From: an uncultured Methylococcaceae bacterium
Lineage (GTDB): Bacteria; Pseudomonadota; Gammaproteobacteria; Methylococcales; Methylomonadaceae
DNA: 39,118 bases
Assembly (NCBI GenBank): GCA_903908165.1
Contig: CAIVQX010000184.1
Coordinates: 1 to 39,118, forward strand
Direction of reading: 5' to 3'
Numbering within the stretch: position 1 is the first letter of the stretch; each line of letters opens with the position of its first letter. A program made the position numbers and the translations under genes. The notes beneath the pieces are model-generated. The model searched no databases, was not told where the DNA came from, and worked only from the letters and a program-made list of their open reading frames with translations. Below, one piece after another: positions 8,843-18,455 of this stretch.

Positions 8843-11800
8843 TGCTCGCGCTCCTTGGGTACACCAAATAATTTAAATAAAATTGGCAACAAAAATAAGG
8901 TTAAGAAAGTTGACGATACCAAACCACCGATCACTACTATGGCTAAAGGCCTTTGTATTTCAGAACCTGGGCCTGTTGCAAACAATAAAGGTATCAAACC
9001 AAAAGCGGCAATACTGGCCGTCATTAATACGGGCCTTAATCGCCGAGATGAACCCAGTGTAACTACTTTAATCAACTCCATACCGGTTGCTTTAAGCTGA
9101 TTAAAATAACTGACCATTACCACGCCATTCAGTACCGCAATACCCAATAAAGCAATAAAACCAACGGAAGCAGGTACCGATAAATATTCGCCAGAGAGCC
9201 ACAAAGCAAAAACACCACCAACCATAGCCAGCGGAATGTTTGACAAAACCAATACTGCCTGACGAACAGAGCCAAAGGTTGAAAATAGCAGTAAAAAAAT
9301 CAAGCCTAAAGCAATAGGCACCACCAAGGACAAGGTTGCTGAGGCTCGTTGTTGATTCTCAAACTGACCGCCAAACTCTACTGTATAGCCTATGGGTAAT
9401 TTAACTTTTTCAGCAACGGCTTTGCGGGCCTCGTCAACAAAACCTACCAAATCACGATCCTGTACATTACTCCGCACTACGACAAAACGTTGTCCACGTT
9501 CTCTTCCAACAGAAACCACGCCTTCAACTTTTTTAATATCAGCAATGGCTGTTACCGGAATATGAGCACCACTGGGCAAAGTGACTTGCAAATTATCAAA
9601 ATTGGCTGCATTACTGTCACCCCTAATAATTAAAGGAGTGCGCTTAATACCTTCTTGCACAATACCTAAATTTAAACCCTCGATCTGAGCGCGCAACAAG
9701 GTTTCTATACTATCACTGTCCAAACCAAAACGCCCTGCAGCTAATTTATCTATGGTTACCGATAAAAACTGCATACCGTCATTTTGTTTTGCAAACACAT
9801 CACTAGAACCTGTTATATCTTTTAAAACGTTGGCTATTTCATCGGCCTTTTCATTTAAAACGCCAATATCTGTACCAAATAATTTAACGGCCACATCGCC
9901 GCGGGTACCAGTAAGCATTTCTGAAACCCGCATCTCAATGGGCTGAGTAAAGCCAAAAGCGATGCCGGGCGTTTCTGCCATAACTTTTCGAATCGCTTCA
10001 ATTAATTCATCTTTACTATCCATTCGCCATTCATCTTTAGGCTTAAGTACCAAAAAAGTATCGGTCTCATTTAAGCCCATTGGATCAAGACCCAGCTCAT
10101 CGGCACCTACTCGAGACACAATCGTTGCTATCTCAGGAATATGTTTAAGTAGGTTTTTTTGGACTTGACCATCTAACGCGACTGATTCCTCAAGCGTAAT
10201 AGAAGGTAACTTTTCTAACTGGACAATAATATCGCCTTCATCCATGGTGGGCATAAAAGTACTACCAATTTGAGTAAATACTAATAAGGTCAGCACTAAT
10301 AAGATACCTGCGCCTATAAAAACTTTTTTACTATTTTCTAGACACCATAACAATGCCGGCTGATAAAGGATTTGTAATTGCCTTGGTAACCATGGCTCTT
10401 CATGAGACACTTTTTTCAGCAAATAGGATGCAATAACCGGAATAACGGTAAGCGACAAGACAAGAGAGCCACTGAGGGCAAAAACAATGGTTAGTGCCAC
10501 TGGCGTAAATAATTTACCCTCTAACCCCTGTAGCGTTAATAACGGTAAGAAAACAATGATAATAATTAAAATACCTGAGGTAACAGGCCCTGCCACTTCA
10601 GCGGTTGCTCGGTAAATGACATGCAAACGGGGTAGCCGTTTAGCCTTTTCGACATGTGCCAAATGTGTGATGAGATTTTCAACCACCACAACCGCCGCAT
10701 CAACCAGCATTCCAATGGCAATGGCCAAACCACCTAAGCTCATTAGGTTTGCTGACATGCCCATATAGTTCATTAAGATAAAGGTAAATAAAGCCGCTAA
10801 CGGCAAAGCTAATGCCACCACCAATGCGGCCCGTAAATTACCCAAAAACAAAATCAATAACACGACCACTAACGCTATCGCTTCAAGCAAAGCATGTAAT
10901 ACGGTATCAACGGCTTTATCGACTAGATTACCTCGATTATAGAAAACTTTGGCTTCAACACCTTTTGGAAAGCCTAAGCTAATTTCCGCCAGTTTCTTTT
11001 CAATGCCAACAATCGTTTGTCTGGCATTAGCACCTCGTAAACTGAGCACTAAACCAGTAACGGCCTCACCTTCACCATTTTTACTGACGGCACCGTAACG
11101 CGTTAAAGCACCAATTTCAACTTCTGCAATATCGCCCACCATAATAGGGATATCATTGTTAGTATCAACGACTATTTTACGGACATCATCTAACGTTTTG
11201 ATTCGACCTTCAGCCCTAACAATCAAAGCCTCTTCACCTTCAGTCAAGCGACCTGCGCCATCATTTCGATTATTTTTTTCCAGTGCTAGGATAAGTTTAT
11301 CCATGCTAATTCCTCTGGCAGATAAGCGGGAATTATCAGGGATTACTTCGAAACTTCTAACCATACCGCCTAAAGAATTGACATCGGCAACACCTGAAAC
11401 GGTGCGCAATGCTGGACGAATAACCCAATCCAATAAATCACGCCGTTCCATTAAACTTAAATCGCCTCCTTCGATGGTAAACATAAACATTTCACCTAAA
11501 GGCGTCGTCATGGGAGCAATACCGCCTTGAACTCCGGCCGGCAAATTACCCCACAAGGTATTTAGACGCTCAGCTATTTGCTGCCTTGCCCAAAAAATGT
11601 CTGTTCCTTCTTCAAAGTCAACGGTAATATCGGTTAACGCATATTTAGCAATTGAACGTAACATGGTTTGGTGAGGAATACCCAACAACTCAATTTCTAT
11701 CGGCGCGGTTATTCTAGCCTCAACTTCCTCAGGGGTCATACCGGGCGCTTTGACAATAATCTTTACTTGCGTTGGTGAAACTTCCGGAAAAGCATCAATG

Positions 11801-11901
11801 GGGATATTCTTAAAAGCATAATAACCACCCCCCGATAATAGTAATACCGCTATCATCATCAATAGCCTTTGACTCAGCGCAAAGCGAATCAAATAAGCCA
11901 T
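8839..11901 (-). CDS. Heavy-metal efflux RND permease (CusA/CzcA family), second paralog
   Basis: 1020 aa; 'IDAFPEVSPTQVKIIVKAPGMTPEEVEARITAPIE', 'GGLAIAIGMLVDAAVVVVEN', 'GPGSEIQRPLAIVVIGGL'. Confidence 0.93.
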   Translation of the reverse strand: MAYLIRFALSQRLLMMIAVLLLSGGGYYAFKNIPIDAFPEVSPTQVKIIVKAPGMTPEEVEARITAPIEIELLGIPHQTMLRSIAKYALTDITVDFEEGTDIFWARQQIAERLNTLWGNLPAGVQGGIAPMTTPLGEMFMFTIEGGDLSLMERRDLLDWVIRPALRTVSGVADVNSLGGMVRSFEVIPDNSRLSARGISMDKLILALEKNNRNDGAGRLTEGEEALIVRAEGRIKTLDDVRKIVVDTNNDIPIMVGDIAEVEIGALTRYGAVSKNGEGEAVTGLVLSLRGANARQTIVGIEKKLAEISLGFPKGVEAKVFYNRGNLVDKAVDTVLHALLEAIALVVVLLILFLGNLRAALVVALALPLAALFTFILMNYMGMSANLMSLGGLAIAIGMLVDAAVVVVENLITHLAHVEKAKRLPRLHVIYRATAEVAGPVTSGILIIIIVFLPLLTLQGLEGKLFTPVALTIVFALSGSLVLSLTVIPVIASYLLKKVSHEEPWLPRQLQILYQPALLWCLENSKKVFIGAGILLVLTLLVFTQIGSTFMPTMDEGDIIVQLEKLPSITLEESVALDGQVQKNLLKHIPEIATIVSRVGADELGLDPMGLNETDTFLVLKPKDEWRMDSKDELIEAIRKVMAETPGIAFGFTQPIEMRVSEMLTGTRGDVAVKLFGTDIGVLNEKADEIANVLKDITGSSDVFAKQNDGMQFLSVTIDKLAAGRFGLDSDSIETLLRAQIEGLNLGIVQEGIKRTPLIIRGDSNAANFDNLQVTLPSGAHIPVTAIADIKKVEGVVSVGRERGQRFVVVRSNVQDRDLVGFVDEARKAVAEKVKLPIGYTVEFGGQFENQQRASATLSLVVPIALGLIFLLLFSTFGSVRQAVLVLSNIPLAMVGGVFALWLSGEYLSVPASVGFIALLGIAVLNGVVMVSYFNQLKATGMELIKVVTLGSSRRLRPVLMTASIAAFGLIPLLFATGPGSEIQRPLAIVVIGGLVSSTFLTLFLLPILFKLFGVPKEREQ

Positions 11902-13007
11902 TATTCAGCACCGCCTAATCCAATCCACTTAGCCTTAAGTGCTACCGAACCTTTAATTGCAAGCTCTTCGTCACCGTTCAAGTCGCCACTAATAATGGCA
12001 TCTTCGTCCTGTTTACCTATGATTTTAATTGGACTGATTTTAAAACCGTCTTGAATATGGATAAAAATAAAAGCTTCACCATCGTTCTGGGCAACAGCAG
12101 AATTAGGTACTTTAAAGGCACGATCAATCTTTTGAATAATCTGAGTACTAATGGTTTGCCCAGCACGGATGTATGACTGATTCCCACTGATAATTGCTCG
12201 CACCAATAATGTCTGATTCTCAGGATTAATACTTTGGCCAATTAAAATAATTTCTGCACTGACGGGGGCATCTTCAACCTTAACCTGATCACCCAAATTA
12301 AGATTAGAAGCACGTTCGGGCGGTACATTGATCTCCAGCCAAAGTTCATTCAAATTCGCTATACGGTATAACGGTGCCTGCATCTGCACACGTTCTCCGG
12401 CGGCGATCATTCTTTCGATCACAACACCTGAAATAGGCGCATAAACATTTAACAAACCACTTAATTGATGTGTTGCAGTCAATCGATCAATTTCACTATT
12501 TGTCATCCCTGCTATGCTCAACAATTGTTTTTGTTCATTAACTTGAGCAACAAAAAAGTTATATTGGCTTTGCGTTTCTTGCCATCGCCTATCGGCGATA
12601 ACACCCTCACCTACTAATTTTTTATCACGTTGATAGGCCAGCGAACCTAACTGTAATTCGTTAACCGCTTTAAGATAGGCGCGTTGCATAGACAACAGAT
12701 CAGGGCTATTAAGTTGCGCTAATAAATTCCCTTTTTTTACCTGATCACCTTTTGCAGCAATGAGTTTACTGACCAAACCAACCTGGGAAGCACTGACAAT
12801 ATATTCTTGCGTTGTCGGTATCACGACTTTTGCCGGTGCATTTAACAAAGGAATTTGTTTGACAGGCTCCAGTTTTCCCAATGTTATCCCTAGATTATCC
12901 AATTGCTCTTTTGACAATTGAATAGTATTTTCAGCACTTGCTATTGGAGTAAACAGCCCAAAACTAGCGATACAAATTGATAGTAATAAATAATTAATTT
13001 GCTTCAA
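11901..13007 (-). CDS. RND efflux periplasmic adaptor subunit
   Basis: 368 aa; signal peptide, 'VSKLIAAKGDQVKKGNLLAQLNSPDLL', 'APISGVVIERMIAAGERV'; stop overlaps pump start (TAATG). Confidence 0.9.
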   Translation of the reverse strand: MKQINYLLLSICIASFGLFTPIASAENTIQLSKEQLDNLGITLGKLEPVKQIPLLNAPAKVVIPTTQEYIVSASQVGLVSKLIAAKGDQVKKGNLLAQLNSPDLLSMQRAYLKAVNELQLGSLAYQRDKKLVGEGVIADRRWQETQSQYNFFVAQVNEQKQLLSIAGMTNSEIDRLTATHQLSGLLNVYAPISGVVIERMIAAGERVQMQAPLYRIANLNELWLEINVPPERASNLNLGDQVKVEDAPVSAEIILIGQSINPENQTLLVRAIISGNQSYIRAGQTISTQIIQKIDRAFKVPNSAVAQNDGEAFIFIHIQDGFKISPIKIIGKQDEDAIISGDLNGDEELAIKGSVALKAKWIGLGGAE

Positions 13008-14323
13008 GGCATATTTCCTACAGCATGATTATAAGCTGCTATATCTCGCTGCATAATAACTGCACGTTCTTTCGCGTAAAGGGTTGCTTGTTGGGCTTGA
13101 GACTGGATTTTTAATAGCTCTAACAAATCAATCTCGCCAACAGAAAAAGCCATATTCTTCATACTTAATAGCTCCTCAGCTATTTTTTGATGCTCTCTGG
13201 CGTTATTTAATTCAATAGTATTTACTTCCAGATTATGCATTGCTTCATGATGAGTCTGCGCCAAACTTCGGTACAGCTGTTCACGCTGAGAAGTTAATTG
13301 TGATAATTCAATATTTAGCGCGGCAATCTGTGGTTGGTTATGGGCACCACCACCAAAAGGTACGATGACACCGACATTGAAAAATTCAGCATGATTGCTC
13401 CGTTGATCAATACCCTCATCACTTAATATGCCTGCAATAACGTTGGTTTGCCCAGAACCTACAGCTTTAATGGCTTTAATCTCGGCTTGTTTACGCTGAA
13501 TCCGATTGTCAATAGCAGTCAGTGCCGGATGACTTTGCTCCAGCTCTTTTAAATCCACCAATTTTTCCACATGCGCACTGGGTATTTTGGTTATGCGAGT
13601 GATAGATGTATAACGCTTACGCGCATGCATTAATTCTGCCTCAGCGTTTATAAATACTGATCGCTTTTGAAAAAATTCAGTTTGTGCTAGTAATTCATCT
13701 GACTTAGGTAAATCGCCTAACTCAACCCGACGTTTAATCGTAGCCAATAATTTTTTATAGGTTTCCTGATTATCATTGGCCTGTTCATAACGATTTTTTG
13801 CCAAGGCAATATCCCATAATGCACCCCTTATCAAGCCTGCAAGTCTTAATTTAATTGCTGCTGCTTGCAGTTCTGCACCCGCTTCAACTTGTTTGGCTAA
13901 CTCTCGTTGTGCATCGCGTTGCCCAAAATTCCAAACGGGCACCATAAGATTAGCTGTCGCATAATTTAATCTAAAAGAATACATCGACTGGTAGCCGACG
14001 GCTATTTGTGATGCCCCTGCCGTCCAACTATTACCCCGTGCTTCAAGGGCTGCCGCTTCTTCTTCCATTGCGGTAATGACATCCGCATCGGGATGTGTAT
14101 CCATCGTGGCATCTACTACTTTGGAAATAGTCAGTGTTTTATCAATATCGAGAATATCACGATGATAACCAACAGATGCTGGATTAGTCATATCCCAGGT
14201 ATCACCCTGAGCGAATGCTGGTCTGGGCATAAGCTGGAAAATTGCCACTGCAAAAACAAGTTGTCCAAGCATAATACTGAACAGATGCTTCCTAAAACCA
14301 TTTAAAAAAAACATAAAGGACAC
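13004..14323 (-). CDS. TolC/CusC-family outer-membrane efflux protein
   Basis: 439 aa; repeated coiled-coil-rich regions, 'VPVWNFGQRDAQRELAKQVEAGAELQAAAIKLRLAG', 'AFSVGEIDLLELLKIQSQAQQATLYAKER'; overlaps adaptor start by ~4 nt. Confidence 0.85.
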   Translation of the reverse strand: MSFMFFLNGFRKHLFSIMLGQLVFAVAIFQLMPRPAFAQGDTWDMTNPASVGYHRDILDIDKTLTISKVVDATMDTHPDADVITAMEEEAAALEARGNSWTAGASQIAVGYQSMYSFRLNYATANLMVPVWNFGQRDAQRELAKQVEAGAELQAAAIKLRLAGLIRGALWDIALAKNRYEQANDNQETYKKLLATIKRRVELGDLPKSDELLAQTEFFQKRSVFINAEAELMHARKRYTSITRITKIPSAHVEKLVDLKELEQSHPALTAIDNRIQRKQAEIKAIKAVGSGQTNVIAGILSDEGIDQRSNHAEFFNVGVIVPFGGGAHNQPQIAALNIELSQLTSQREQLYRSLAQTHHEAMHNLEVNTIELNNAREHQKIAEELLSMKNMAFSVGEIDLLELLKIQSQAQQATLYAKERAVIMQRDIAAYNHAVGNMP

Positions 14324-14417
14324 TCAATGCGGGGTTATCCGCTTTATGGGTAGCTATGTAAAATCAGTACTGATTTAAAAGATGCTTTCTATTATGCCTT
14401 CTAAATCAAAAGAATGC

Positions 14418-14825
14418 TTAATAAGCAGGCGGTGCCCGCGAGGAATGAGCTGAACTTAATGAAAGGAAATTAATCTGATTTACGAGCGGAGAGTAATTAG
14501 TATCTACCTTAGAAGCTCCGACATTAAATACAACATCTTGCTGGTGCAGATAATAATTACTATCAGAAGTGATCCAATGCTTGTATTGATTGCGCTTAAC
14601 CCCAATATCAATGACGATAATCATGCCATCTATACTTACATGGTTTTGCAAGGACTTCATTTCAGGTGCTATTGAGGCAAAATGCTCACTACCTGAAAGC
14701 TCAAAGCCTGGCAAATGTAGCCCCTGCTTTGCAATATGTTCACTCGCATGAGCATGAACCAAAGGCGCAATGCATTGCAACATTGTAAGAACAATGACTA
14801 AAAAACTGCGCTGTATTGAAAACAT
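14418..14825 (-). CDS. Small secreted or periplasmic protein at head of the RND operon (possibly CzcI/DUF2946-like)
   Basis: 135 aa; signal-peptide-like MFSIQRSFLVIVLTMLQCIAPLVHAHA; C-terminus HSSRAPPAY reminiscent of DUF2946-type ends; same strand as and upstream of OMF-adaptor-pump genes. Confidence 0.6.
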   Translation of the reverse strand: MFSIQRSFLVIVLTMLQCIAPLVHAHASEHIAKQGLHLPGFELSGSEHFASIAPEMKSLQNHVSIDGMIIVIDIGVKRNQYKHWITSDSNYYLHQQDVVFNVGASKVDTNYSPLVNQINFLSLSSAHSSRAPPAY

Positions 14826-14939
14826 GTGAACAATGCTATAGTAATAGGTGAAATTAACAACTTAGGTAGCCACTTTAGGTGTTAATTATAAGCCTAATTT
14901 TTAATTTAGCCTGACAATTTTATTTAACCCGGTGTTTCT

Positions 14940-15869
14940 ATGAAAAAACTTACTCGTATTATCGCTCTATTGTTAATGGCCTTATCCTTAAGCATAGGCA
15001 TCATGTCTGATGCTAATGCCAAACGTTTCGGTGGTGGTGGCTCTTTTGGGGGGCGTTCCTCTTACAGCGCGCCTTATCAACGCTCAGCGATCCCTCCAAG
15101 CCGTTCGCCTTCTCAACAACAAGCAACTGCCCAGAATCAAACGGCAAGACAGGGTATGGCAAATCGTGGCGGTCTAATGGGCATGCTTGGTGGTTTAGCA
15201 TTAGGTGGCTTATTAGGTTCAATGTTCTTTGGCGGCGCTTTTGAAAACTTTAACTTTATGGATATTCTTATTTTTGGCGGTATAGCTTTTTTACTCTATA
15301 AATTATTTGCTGCCAAAGCTCGTAATACACCGGCTACTGCTTATAGTCGCACTGCAAATGATCTTGGTGGTTCGTATTCTAATCAAACCCAACCCGCTGA
15401 CTTTAATACCGATGTTTTATTTAAGAAAGACAATAAATTCGCAACTGGATCGGGTGCACAAGAAAATACCGGCTTCAACAGTATGCCTGTAATTCCTGAA
15501 GGTTTTGACCAATCAGCTTTTTTATCAGGTGCTAAGACGGCTTTTAGTATGCTGCAAAAAGCATGGGATGATCGCGATTTATCTGAAATCAGAGGCTTAT
15601 CAACCGATAAGGTATTTGCTGAGATTCAAGCGCAAATAAAGGCATCAACCACTGAAAACCATACCGATATACTAAAACTTGATGCAGCATTATTAGAAGT
15701 AAGAGAAGTGGGAACGGTACTCGAAGCTACTGTCTTTTTTGACGTTATCATTCGAGAAGATGTAAACGCTCAACCCGAACAAATAAAAGAAATATGGCAT
15801 TTTATTAAGCCCAAAAACAGTATTCAACCGAAATGGCTTCTAGATGGTATTCAACAGTTAGAAGATTAA
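14940..15869 (+). CDS. Tim44-like domain protein
   Basis: 309 aa; signal peptide, Gly/Ser-rich N-terminal region, TM segment, C-terminal 'FLSGAKTAFSMLQKAWDDRDLSEIRGLSTDKVFAEIQAQI' as in bacterial Tim44 proteins. Confidence 0.87.
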   Translation: MKKLTRIIALLLMALSLSIGIMSDANAKRFGGGGSFGGRSSYSAPYQRSAIPPSRSPSQQQATAQNQTARQGMANRGGLMGMLGGLALGGLLGSMFFGGAFENFNFMDILIFGGIAFLLYKLFAAKARNTPATAYSRTANDLGGSYSNQTQPADFNTDVLFKKDNKFATGSGAQENTGFNSMPVIPEGFDQSAFLSGAKTAFSMLQKAWDDRDLSEIRGLSTDKVFAEIQAQIKASTTENHTDILKLDAALLEVREVGTVLEATVFFDVIIREDVNAQPEQIKEIWHFIKPKNSIQPKWLLDGIQQLED

Positions 15870-15903
15870 AATCTCGAATTTCTCCAGCAGCAACTAAAAA
15901 TGA

Positions 15904-15927
15904 GGTGCCTGCAATAACACAGGCACC
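15904..15927 (-). terminator. Hairpin, likely serA terminator
   Basis: Perfect 8-bp stem GGTGCCTG/CAGGCACC; on the minus strand it is followed by TCATTTTTAG; lies between convergent genes. Confidence 0.6.
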
Positions 15928-16002
15928 AAACAGCACCCTTAGGAACGAGAATATATCAAATCCTGCTCGCTCCTATTTGCTGATTACTCTTTTTTAAATG
16001 TG

Positions 16003-17169
16003 TTAAATCACACGTACCGACAAAACCCCATCAATCGATCTTATTTGCTCCAATATTTCTGTAGGCGCTTCGGCATGAATATCAACCAACGTAAAGGCGT
16101 AATCTCCACGCGATTTATTCAATAGATCCAATATATTAAGCCCTGCCTCACCCAATACAGATGAAATATGCCCGACTACACCGGGAACATTTTGATTGGC
16201 TATACAGATTCGAACGCCTTCATTACTCGGCGCAACAACAACTTCAGGAAAGTTAACGGAATTACGAATACAACCGTACTCCAAAAACTCACGTAACTGA
16301 TCCGCCACCATGGCTGCACAATTATCTTCAGCTTCTTCTGTAGATGCGCCCAAATGCGGCAACACAATTGCTCGAGGATGATTTATCAATGCTGGTGTCG
16401 GGAAATCACATACATAGGCATGTAAAGCGCCAGAATCTAATGCTTCTAATACGGCAGCTTCATCCACCACGCCGGCACGAGAAAAGTTAACTAAAGTCGC
16501 TCCTTTTTTAATATGCTTTATATGATCTTTATTAAAAAGGTTTCTGGTTTTATCATTCAATGGGATATGGAGACTAATCATATCCGAACGTGAAACTAAA
16601 TCATCAATACCGGTTGCAGGTATTGCCGATGAAGTCAGCTTCCAAGCATTCTCAAGTGACATAAAAGGATCAAATCCAACGATATTTAAACCTAAAGCAG
16701 CTGCAGAATTAGCAACTCTAACGCCAATCGCTCCCAAGCCCAATACACCCAATGTTCTGCCGGATAATTCAAAACCGGCAAAATGTTTTTTGTTCTTCTC
16801 AATTTCGTTATTCATGCTCTTTTCGTCACCTTCCAGAGCATTAACGAAATTTAGCGCAGGAACAATGTTTCTTGCCGCTAAGAGCATTCCAGCAATAGCT
16901 AATTCTGCCACAGCATTTGAATTAGCACCGGGGGCATTAAATACCGGGATGCCACGTTTTGTGTATTCCTCAACAGGGATATTGTTTACCCCAGCACCAG
17001 CACGTCCCACCGCCTTAAGCGATGTCGGAATCGACTGCTCATGCAAACTGAAAGAACGCAACATAATAGCATCAGGATTTTCAATTTCCGGACCTACTTT
17101 GTAACGACTTTCTGGAAACCTATCTAAACCGACAGGTGATATATTATTGTAGGTCAAAACGTTAAACAT
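16003..17169 (-). CDS. serA: D-3-phosphoglycerate dehydrogenase (short form with ACT domain)
   Basis: 388 aa; 'KAVGRAGAGVNNIPVEEYTKRGIPVFNAPGANSNAVAELAI', 'GRTLGVLGLGAIGVRVAN', C-terminal ACT-like 'NVPGVVGHISSVLGEAGLNI'. Confidence 0.92.
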   Translation of the reverse strand: MFNVLTYNNISPVGLDRFPESRYKVGPEIENPDAIMLRSFSLHEQSIPTSLKAVGRAGAGVNNIPVEEYTKRGIPVFNAPGANSNAVAELAIAGMLLAARNIVPALNFVNALEGDEKSMNNEIEKNKKHFAGFELSGRTLGVLGLGAIGVRVANSAAALGLNIVGFDPFMSLENAWKLTSSAIPATGIDDLVSRSDMISLHIPLNDKTRNLFNKDHIKHIKKGATLVNFSRAGVVDEAAVLEALDSGALHAYVCDFPTPALINHPRAIVLPHLGASTEEAEDNCAAMVADQLREFLEYGCIRNSVNFPEVVVAPSNEGVRICIANQNVPGVVGHISSVLGEAGLNILDLLNKSRGDYAFTLVDIHAEAPTEILEQIRSIDGVLSVRVI

Positions 17170-17572
17170 CTATTTACCCTTGTTTATTATTAAATTCATG
17201 ATGAATACATAATCGCATTCACGTAACTTGTCGCTCTTTAGATTAAACAGTTATCTGCTTATAACAGCCCTGTCTTTCCAACTTAACAACATCACTTTTC
17301 TACACAAAAGCGTCAAGCAATTTTAGTTGGTAATTATATCTGTTTTATAAGGTGCATGATTTATTGTTTAGCTTAAAAATCAACGTCAACTAAAACATAG
17401 TAATTTCTCAAAAAAACTATTGCTTAAACTAAGACTTTGAATGCAAGCGTAAAAACCAGCTGAGGAATTCTGAATAGCGTCATCCTGCTGAGTGATAGTT
17501 GGATTTTTCATGCGGGAACTAAAAACTGATAGTGGATACAACGACCACTTTATAAACGCGTTATTAAGCGAA

Positions 17573-17760
17573 GTGTATCTCCCATCTGCGTCGATATGTA
17601 CTTTCGTCCTTGAACCGGAGGTTCAAGTGGAGACGTAACTGGTAAATCAGGCTTCCCGTATTAAACAGGCATGCACACCATTAACAGATTTCGTCCCCGG
17701 GGTTAATACAGGTTCAGGAAACACCCAGCACACTGTCAAGCGCCCCAGGAGATACAGATC
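17573..17760 (-). ncRNA. ssrS: 6S RNA
   Basis: Minus-strand GATCTGTATCTCCTGGGG...GAAGCCTGATTTACCAGTTACG...CACTTGAACCTCCGGTTCAAGGACG...GATGGGAGATACAC; terminal stem (TATCTCC/GGGAGATA), CTTGAACC-NNN-GGTTCAAG hairpin and GAAGCC segment as in E. coli 6S RNA; directly downstream of zapA, the conserved proteobacterial context. End points approximate. Confidence 0.88.
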
Positions 17761-17774
17761 TTATTCTAACGTGT

Positions 17775-18071
17775 TTAAGAATTATCTAAAACGTTTTCTA
17801 TTTTGTGGCTCAATTTAGCTAGACGCTCATCTATTTGATTAAGCATAGTGTTCTGATTTTTCAACAATTGTAATTCATGTGCCAAATTAAGCGCGGCCAT
17901 CACTGCAATTCTATCAGAACCAGTTATCTTGCCAGAGTCTCGCATCTTACACATTTGTACATTAAGCTGATGAGCCGAATAAATCAGATCCTCTTGTTCA
18001 TCTTCTTCACAACTGATTCTGTATTCTTTGCCCATTATGGTAACGGATACTGCTTGGGGTTTATTACTCAT
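17775..18071 (-). CDS. zapA: Cell division protein ZapA
   Basis: 98 aa; 'VSVTIMGKEYRISCEEDEQEDLIYSAHQLNVQMCKMRDSGKITGSDRIAVMAALNLAHEL'. Confidence 0.92.
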   Translation of the reverse strand: MSNKPQAVSVTIMGKEYRISCEEDEQEDLIYSAHQLNVQMCKMRDSGKITGSDRIAVMAALNLAHELQLLKNQNTMLNQIDERLAKLSHKIENVLDNS

Positions 18072-18298
18072 GAAGCATTCTCCAATACTTTCAGCCTGGC
18101 AATAACAGTTTCTAGTCGGGTTTTAGCTAGCGCTGCTTTCTCCAGTAACTCCATTTTTTCTGAAGCTAATCTTTCTTGTTCCATTTTTAAATAACTGTTT
18201 TCATTTTTCGCCTTATCGTACTTTATGATAAGTAGATCTAATTTATTTTCCAGATCTTTTAATGCTTGAGATTGGTAATTTTCTGTCATAGTAACCAC
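18068..18298 (-). CDS. ZapB-like small coiled-coil protein (TIGR02449-type)
   Basis: 76 aa, heptad-rich 'LKDLENKLDLLIIKYDKAKNENSYLKMEQERLASEK', overlaps zapA start by ~4 nt. Confidence 0.8.
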   Translation of the reverse strand: MVTMTENYQSQALKDLENKLDLLIIKYDKAKNENSYLKMEQERLASEKMELLEKAALAKTRLETVIARLKVLENAS

Positions 18299-18455
18299 TA
18301 AGATTTTTGAATAATCAGGTTTTCAAGGGCATTTTTGGATAGCTAAGGTTAATTTCACCCATCATAATGATTGACTTCTATATTAAAGTGAACAAATATT
18401 TTCCGAGTTAATGGTAGCATAAGTAATATTTTTTTTTAATGATAGTGAAATTATA

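Noticed and set aside
11156-11530. 124-aa plus-strand ORF
   Set aside because: Lies antisense within the RND pump; Ser/Pro-rich shadow ORF.
16790-17104. 104-aa plus-strand ORF
   Set aside because: Antisense to serA; no independent support.
17877-18194. 105-aa plus-strand ORF
   Set aside because: Antisense to zapA and the zapB-like gene.
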